The notes beneath the pieces were generated by a model, which was not told the origin of the DNA, ran no database searches, and saw only the letters and a list, made by a program, of their open reading frames with translations. A DNA stretch of 64,000 nucleotides from Streptomyces chromofuscus. GTDB lineage: Bacteria > Actinomycetota > Actinomycetes > Streptomycetales > Streptomycetaceae. Position numbers and translations under genes: made by a program. Of this stretch, positions 61,391 through 64,000 are shown piece after piece. How positions within the stretch are numbered: the first letter of the stretch is position 1; each line of letters starts with the position of its first letter. The stretch spans positions 2,356,001 to 2,420,000 of the forward strand of contig NZ_CP063374.1 in NCBI RefSeq assembly GCF_015160875.1, in the 5' to 3' direction.

Positions 61391-61930
61391 ATGAGCCGTC
61401 CCGCGATACCCGACCTGGCCTGGTGGCGCGGGGACCCCGAGCGATGGGAACTTCTGGAGTTCGACGGGCAGCACACTGAGGATGGGCTGCCCATGGACGC
61501 CCGCTGGGAGGACAGGCAGCAGGTCCTCGAAGCCCTGGTCGGGGACCCTTGCCAGGAAGACGGGAACTTCGCCCGGTTCCTGCTCCTTCAGGAGACACGC
61601 TGGCATGGGCATTCCTGGGGAGTCAGCCACAGCATCGAACTCGCCGCCCTGCGGGTCGCCGAAGAGCGCCGCGTCGAGGACGTCTGGCTCCTGTGGGAAG
61701 CCGTCTGCCGGAGCTTCGACACCTGGTGCGGCCTTCCCCACCACCTGCTGCTCACTGCCGGAGTGTCCATCACCACGGAGTACGTCAAAGACTCTGACCA
61801 TCCCCAGCGGGACAACCTCTTGGAGCACCTCGGGAAAATATCCCAGGTCACAGACAAGGAGGTCGCCCAGACACTGAGCCAGCGGCGCCGCTACTACGGC
61901 GAGATCCTCGACGAGCTGAGCGGGGAGTGA
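61391..61930 (+). CDS. Uncharacterised cargo protein
   Basis: This encodes 179 residues; GAAAGACACGCCA precedes the ATG. The protein is rich in Trp and acidic residues: DLAWWRGDPERWELLEFDGQ, VEDVWLLWEAVCRSFDTWCGLPHHLLLTAG and a helical end, LLEHLGKISQVTDKEVAQTL. It is soluble and alpha-helical, without signal peptide or membrane segment. No family is recognised. It is the first gene past the transposition operon, separated by 126 bases, and may have its own promoter. Confidence 0.75.
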   Translation: MSRPAIPDLAWWRGDPERWELLEFDGQHTEDGLPMDARWEDRQQVLEALVGDPCQEDGNFARFLLLQETRWHGHSWGVSHSIELAALRVAEERRVEDVWLLWEAVCRSFDTWCGLPHHLLLTAGVSITTEYVKDSDHPQRDNLLEHLGKISQVTDKEVAQTLSQRRRYYGEILDELSGE

Positions 61931-61936
61931 GACGGC

Positions 61937-62410
61937 GTGGAGATCACTGTGCAGTGGGTACGGACCTCGTGGACCAAGGAGTCGCGGGGAGGTGAGAGTG
62001 CCGCGCGCAGGAATGCCGCCCCGATCGGGTTCCCTCTTCCACATGCGTCGAGTTCGCTGGCGCACGTGGTGCGCATGCGTGAGGAGAACGGCTTTCAGCC
62101 TCATGACACTCTTGAGGACCTCGGCAAGGTCGATGTCCAACTCCGTGAAGTCGAAGGACGCCTGCGGGTCTTCCCGCGAGTGCAGCCTTTGTTTGCCCTG
62201 CCGCCGCGGCGACGACGCCTGCCGGCCGTGCGACTTGTTCCCGGGCAGTGGGTCCGTTGGCAGCTGAACTACCGCTTCAGCAGCGCACTGGGGATCCGGG
62301 ACTGGTCCTACTGGTTGGACACCTTCAACATCGCCTACGGACCGGTGACCACTGACCTGTTCTGTGGAACGCCTGACTTCTTCATCGACGAGCAGGGCCC
62401 CGTCCGCTAG
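61937..62410 (+). CDS. Uncharacterised cargo protein
   Basis: This encodes 157 residues from GTG, six bases after the previous stop, so it is probably co-translated with it. It has a strongly basic middle (QPLFALPPRRRRLPAVRLVPGQWVRWQLNYRFSS) and an aromatic C-terminal part, DWSYWLDTFNIAYGPVTTDLF. No domain is recognised; the charge suggests nucleic-acid binding or a partner of the acidic protein before it. A two-component module (acidic plus basic protein) is a reasonable guess. Confidence 0.7.
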   Translation: MEITVQWVRTSWTKESRGGESAARRNAAPIGFPLPHASSSLAHVVRMREENGFQPHDTLEDLGKVDVQLREVEGRLRVFPRVQPLFALPPRRRRLPAVRLVPGQWVRWQLNYRFSSALGIRDWSYWLDTFNIAYGPVTTDLFCGTPDFFIDEQGPVR

Positions 62411-62456
62411 CGCTGGCTGACTTGACCAGCGAGAGGTTGCGGCTCCCTGCCATCAT

Positions 62457-63116
62457 GTGCCCGTGGTCACCATGGATTCGTCAAACGCCCCCGACCAACT
62501 ACTCCGCGCCCAGCTGATGCGGGTGCTCAGCGGCATCGAGCCCTGGGACGATCAGGAGCAGACACACCTCGCTGCAACAGCAGAGTGGATCACCAGCGGA
62601 GCGCCTCTCTACAGGACGCTTAAGCCTGCCACCCCCGCGAAGCACCTGGTCAGCTACTTCGTCGTGCTCGATGAGACGCGCAAGGAGCTCCTACTTGTTG
62701 CCCACCGCAAGGCCGGCTTGTGGCTTCCCAGCGGCGGTCACGTCGAGCCGGCAGAGGATCCATGGCACACGGTCCGTCGTGAATGCCGCGAAGAGCTGCG
62801 CATCGAAGCCGTACCTGCCTCGATCACCGGGGACCGCCCGACCTTCCTCACCGTCACACGGACTCGCGGACAGGGGCAGCACACTGACGTGTCCTTGTGG
62901 TACATCCTGCGGGGAGAGGCAGGCCAGGTCACTTCCTTCGACGAAACCGAGTTCGACGCGATCAAGTGGCTCTCCTTGGACCAGGTCCTCGCCACACCAG
63001 AGGACACCCTCGACCCCCACATGCACCGATTCACTCGCAAGCTGATGAGCTTGCTTGCCCTACAGGAGCACGCGGTGATGGCCTCCGGTCACCAGGAGAA
63101 GACGTGCCTCACGTAA
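62457..63116 (+). CDS. NUDIX hydrolase
   Basis: This encodes up to 219 residues (GTG 62457; ATG 62472 is an alternative start giving MDSSNAPDQLL). The Nudix box spans GGHVEPAEDPWHTVRRECREEL (GX5EX7REUXEE), with Arg where the final Gly usually is. The preceding YFVVLDETRKELLLVAHRKAGLWLPSGG and following DVSLWYILRG are standard for the fold. It hydrolyses a nucleoside diphosphate-linked compound; the substrate is unknown. It is the last gene of the element. The host gene it disrupts is also a nucleotide pyrophosphohydrolase. Confidence 0.88.
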   Translation: MPVVTMDSSNAPDQLLRAQLMRVLSGIEPWDDQEQTHLAATAEWITSGAPLYRTLKPATPAKHLVSYFVVLDETRKELLLVAHRKAGLWLPSGGHVEPAEDPWHTVRRECREELRIEAVPASITGDRPTFLTVTRTRGQGQHTDVSLWYILRGEAGQVTSFDETEFDAIKWLSLDQVLATPEDTLDPHMHRFTRKLMSLLALQEHAVMASGHQEKTCLT

Positions 63117-63164
63117 CTGACATCCGTAGATCGCTCTGACCAGCGTGTATTTGAGTAAAACCCC

Positions 63165-63176
63165 AGATAACACCTG
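63165..63176. other. Right junction (attR arm and core)
   Basis: AGATAAC (63165-63171) is the right arm of the element; ACACCTG (63170-63176) restores the mazG frame. Joined to the left arm across the core it makes AGATAACACCTGTTATCT. Confidence 0.75.
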
Positions 63177-63321
63177 GGAGGACGTGACGGCGGAGGTCTG
63201 CGACGTGATCGTCACGTCCATGGTCGCCCTGCACCGCCTCGGCGTCCCGGACCCCGCGGCCCGCTTCACCGAACACCTCCACCGGACCGCCGCCCGCACC
63301 CTCACCCCTCGGCAGTCTTGA
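63172..63321 (+). pseudogene. MazG-like pyrophosphohydrolase, 3' fragment
   Basis: This encodes 49 residues TWEDVTAEVCDVIVTSMVAL and so on to PRQS and a TGA. EVCDVIV supplies the ExxD half of the MazG active site. It has no start and follows directly on the 5' piece at 56697-56882. Without excision of the element it is not translated. Confidence 0.88.
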
Positions 63322-63393
63322 GGAGCCCGGTGCATCCCTGCCGCCGGCCTCGACGGGACCAGGCCGGTCCAGGCCCGATCGGACCGGCCCAGG

Positions 63394-63780
63394 TCAGGTG
63401 CAAGGGCTCAGGTCGATGACGCGTACGGGCTGTCCCTCCCAGGCTTCCGGGTCGGCGGTGGCGACCACCGCCCCGCTCGGCCGTTCCGCCGTGGGCTCGG
63501 CGGCGTATCGCGTGTGAGCCGGCCCCCAGGACGTCTCGCGCGCCACGGCGAGCGCGGCGGGCAGGTCCAGGTCGAGCACGGTGATCCCCGGGAGTGCGGC
63601 GAGATGCTCGGCCGTGCCGGGCCGCACCCGGTCCGCCTCGACCAGAGCGCATGCCGGGGCGAACAGGAACCAGCCCGCTTCGGCATGCGCGCGGGGCATC
63701 AGCCGGGAGGCGAGCACATTGCCCTTCCCGGCCGCGATCATCGCCGTCTCGTCGAGGACGATGTGCAGCGCCTCGGTCAC
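63394..63780 (-). CDS. PIN-domain-like ribonuclease toxin
   Basis: This encodes 128 residues from GTG 63780 overlapping the upstream stop (GTGA). A PIN-type pattern: acidic residue in IVLDETAMIAAGKGNVLASRL near the N-terminus, central CALVEADRVRPGTAEHL with Glu/Asp, and C-terminal SGAVVATADPEAWEGQPVRVIDL, where the late aspartates complete the metal site. Similar compact PIN proteins act as VapC toxins that cut RNA. The preceding 61-residue gene is probably its antitoxin. Confidence 0.7.
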   Translation of the reverse strand: MTEALHIVLDETAMIAAGKGNVLASRLMPRAHAEAGWFLFAPACALVEADRVRPGTAEHLAALPGITVLDLDLPAALAVARETSWGPAHTRYAAEPTAERPSGAVVATADPEAWEGQPVRVIDLSPCT

Positions 63781-63962
63781 CTTGCCCCCGCCTCACCGAT
63801 CCGCCGGTCCAGCTCGGCGTCGAGAGCCGCCTGCTCGCTCGTGCTCGGGTCGTATCCGTTCCACTCCCGCAGGGCGACGCGTGCCTGCTCAGCGCGTGCC
63901 GCGCGCTCCTCGGGGGTGAGCAGCGTCTCGGCGAGATGGGAGAGGTAGCCCCGCAGTGACAT
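63777..63962 (-). CDS. Small protein upstream of the PIN gene, putative antitoxin
   Basis: This encodes 61 residues from ATG 63962. It is helical and charged: MSLRGYLSHLAETLLTPEERAARAEQARVALREWNGYDPS then ALDAELDRRIGEAG. There is no clear DNA-binding motif such as AbrB or RHH. Size, position and overlap with the PIN gene suggest a VapB-like antitoxin. The last 38 bases of the window upstream of it show no further gene. Confidence 0.62.
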   Translation of the reverse strand: MSLRGYLSHLAETLLTPEERAARAEQARVALREWNGYDPSTSEQAALDAELDRRIGEAGAR

Positions 63963-64000
63963 GCCCTCGGAGGACGCTATCCGGGCAAGCCTGTCGCGGG

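Larger units (their letters stand above)
56878..63176 (+). mobile_element. Tn554-like element (tnpABC plus three cargo genes) inserted in a mazG-like gene
   Basis: The element is bounded by the shared heptamer ACACCTG (56878-56884 and 63170-63176) and splits the mazG-like gene cleanly; removing it restores the frame as HTWEDV. Inside are two overlapping tyrosine recombinase genes, a small HTH protein gene, two uncharacterised genes and a NUDIX gene, all on the plus strand. The order large-larger-small (tnpA-tnpB-tnpC) and lack of long terminal repeats are the marks of Tn554-family site-specific transposons. Codon use is more relaxed than in flanking genes. Total about 6.3 kb. Confidence 0.85.

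Noticed and set aside
1..64000. tRNA or rRNA genes, CRISPR arrays, biosynthetic gene cluster
   Set aside because: No cloverleaf-like or conserved rRNA sequence was noticed, no regularly spaced repeats with unique spacers, and no multi-gene biosynthetic assembly.

Overview
This window is high-GC actinobacterial DNA, almost certainly a Streptomyces chromosome. Codon third positions are nearly always G or C, GTG starts and ATGA/GTGA overlaps are common, and the gene content (glnE, a GlnA2-type glutamine synthetase, NsrR/flavohaemoglobin, nadE, panB, map, haem oxygenase) is, from memory, in the same order as the glnE-glnA2-panB-haem oxygenase part of the S. coelicolor core chromosome. No rRNA, tRNA or CRISPR array was found.

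Layout. 1-2.5 kb: 5' end of glnE (minus), a repeat-rich gap with an IS-end-like hairpin, then a PPOX and a VOC protein. 2.8-7.2 kb: a four-gene, translationally coupled minus-strand operon (lipoprotein, HlyD-like adaptor with a peptidoglycan-binding domain, MacB-type ATPase, permease). 7.5-11.5 kb: a DUF3152 metalloprotease, then a divergent response regulator, histidine kinase and lipoprotein operon. 12-13.2 kb: epoxide hydrolase. 14.3-21.2 kb: glnA2, hmp, nsrR, DUF3105, DUF305 and nadE. 21.3-27.2 kb: an MFS pump, an EEP-family protein, a TetR remnant, panB and a DrrAB-type exporter. 27.2-36.2 kb: a giant AfsR/SARP-like regulator, an M50 protease, F420 reductase, sialidase, MFS and several tandem-repeat spacers. 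36.4-41.9 kb: map, haem oxygenase under an iron box, a PhzF protein, wrecks of an HtaA haem-binding protein and an HmuV ATPase, a lipoprotein and a primase-polymerase-like protein. 42-56.5 kb: TetR with twin operators, a frameshifted Rsm22 methyltransferase, a serine hydrolase, a Bcr-type MFS, Gfo/Idh/MocA, Tat-exported PhoD, SDR, AKR, DoxX, Asp23, RecQ and SRPBCC.

56.7-63.3 kb holds the clearest mobile element. A MazG-type nucleotide pyrophosphohydrolase gene is cut in two by a 6.3-kb Tn554-like element. It has an overlapping tnpA-tnpB-tnpC operon (two tyrosine recombinases and a small HTH/coiled-coil protein), two uncharacterised cargo genes and a NUDIX hydrolase. The shared junction core is ACACCTG, and rejoining the two element ends gives a perfect palindrome, AGATAACACCTGTTATCT, as the inferred circular attachment site. 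Downstream lies a small-protein/PIN-domain pair that resembles a toxin-antitoxin operon.

Functional themes: envelope stress (peptidoglycan-linked transporter, two-component system, DUF3152, Asp23), nitric-oxide detoxification (NsrR-Hmp with visible operators), haem and iron metabolism in decay (haem oxygenase kept, haem-uptake genes broken), and NAD, pantothenate and nitrogen housekeeping.
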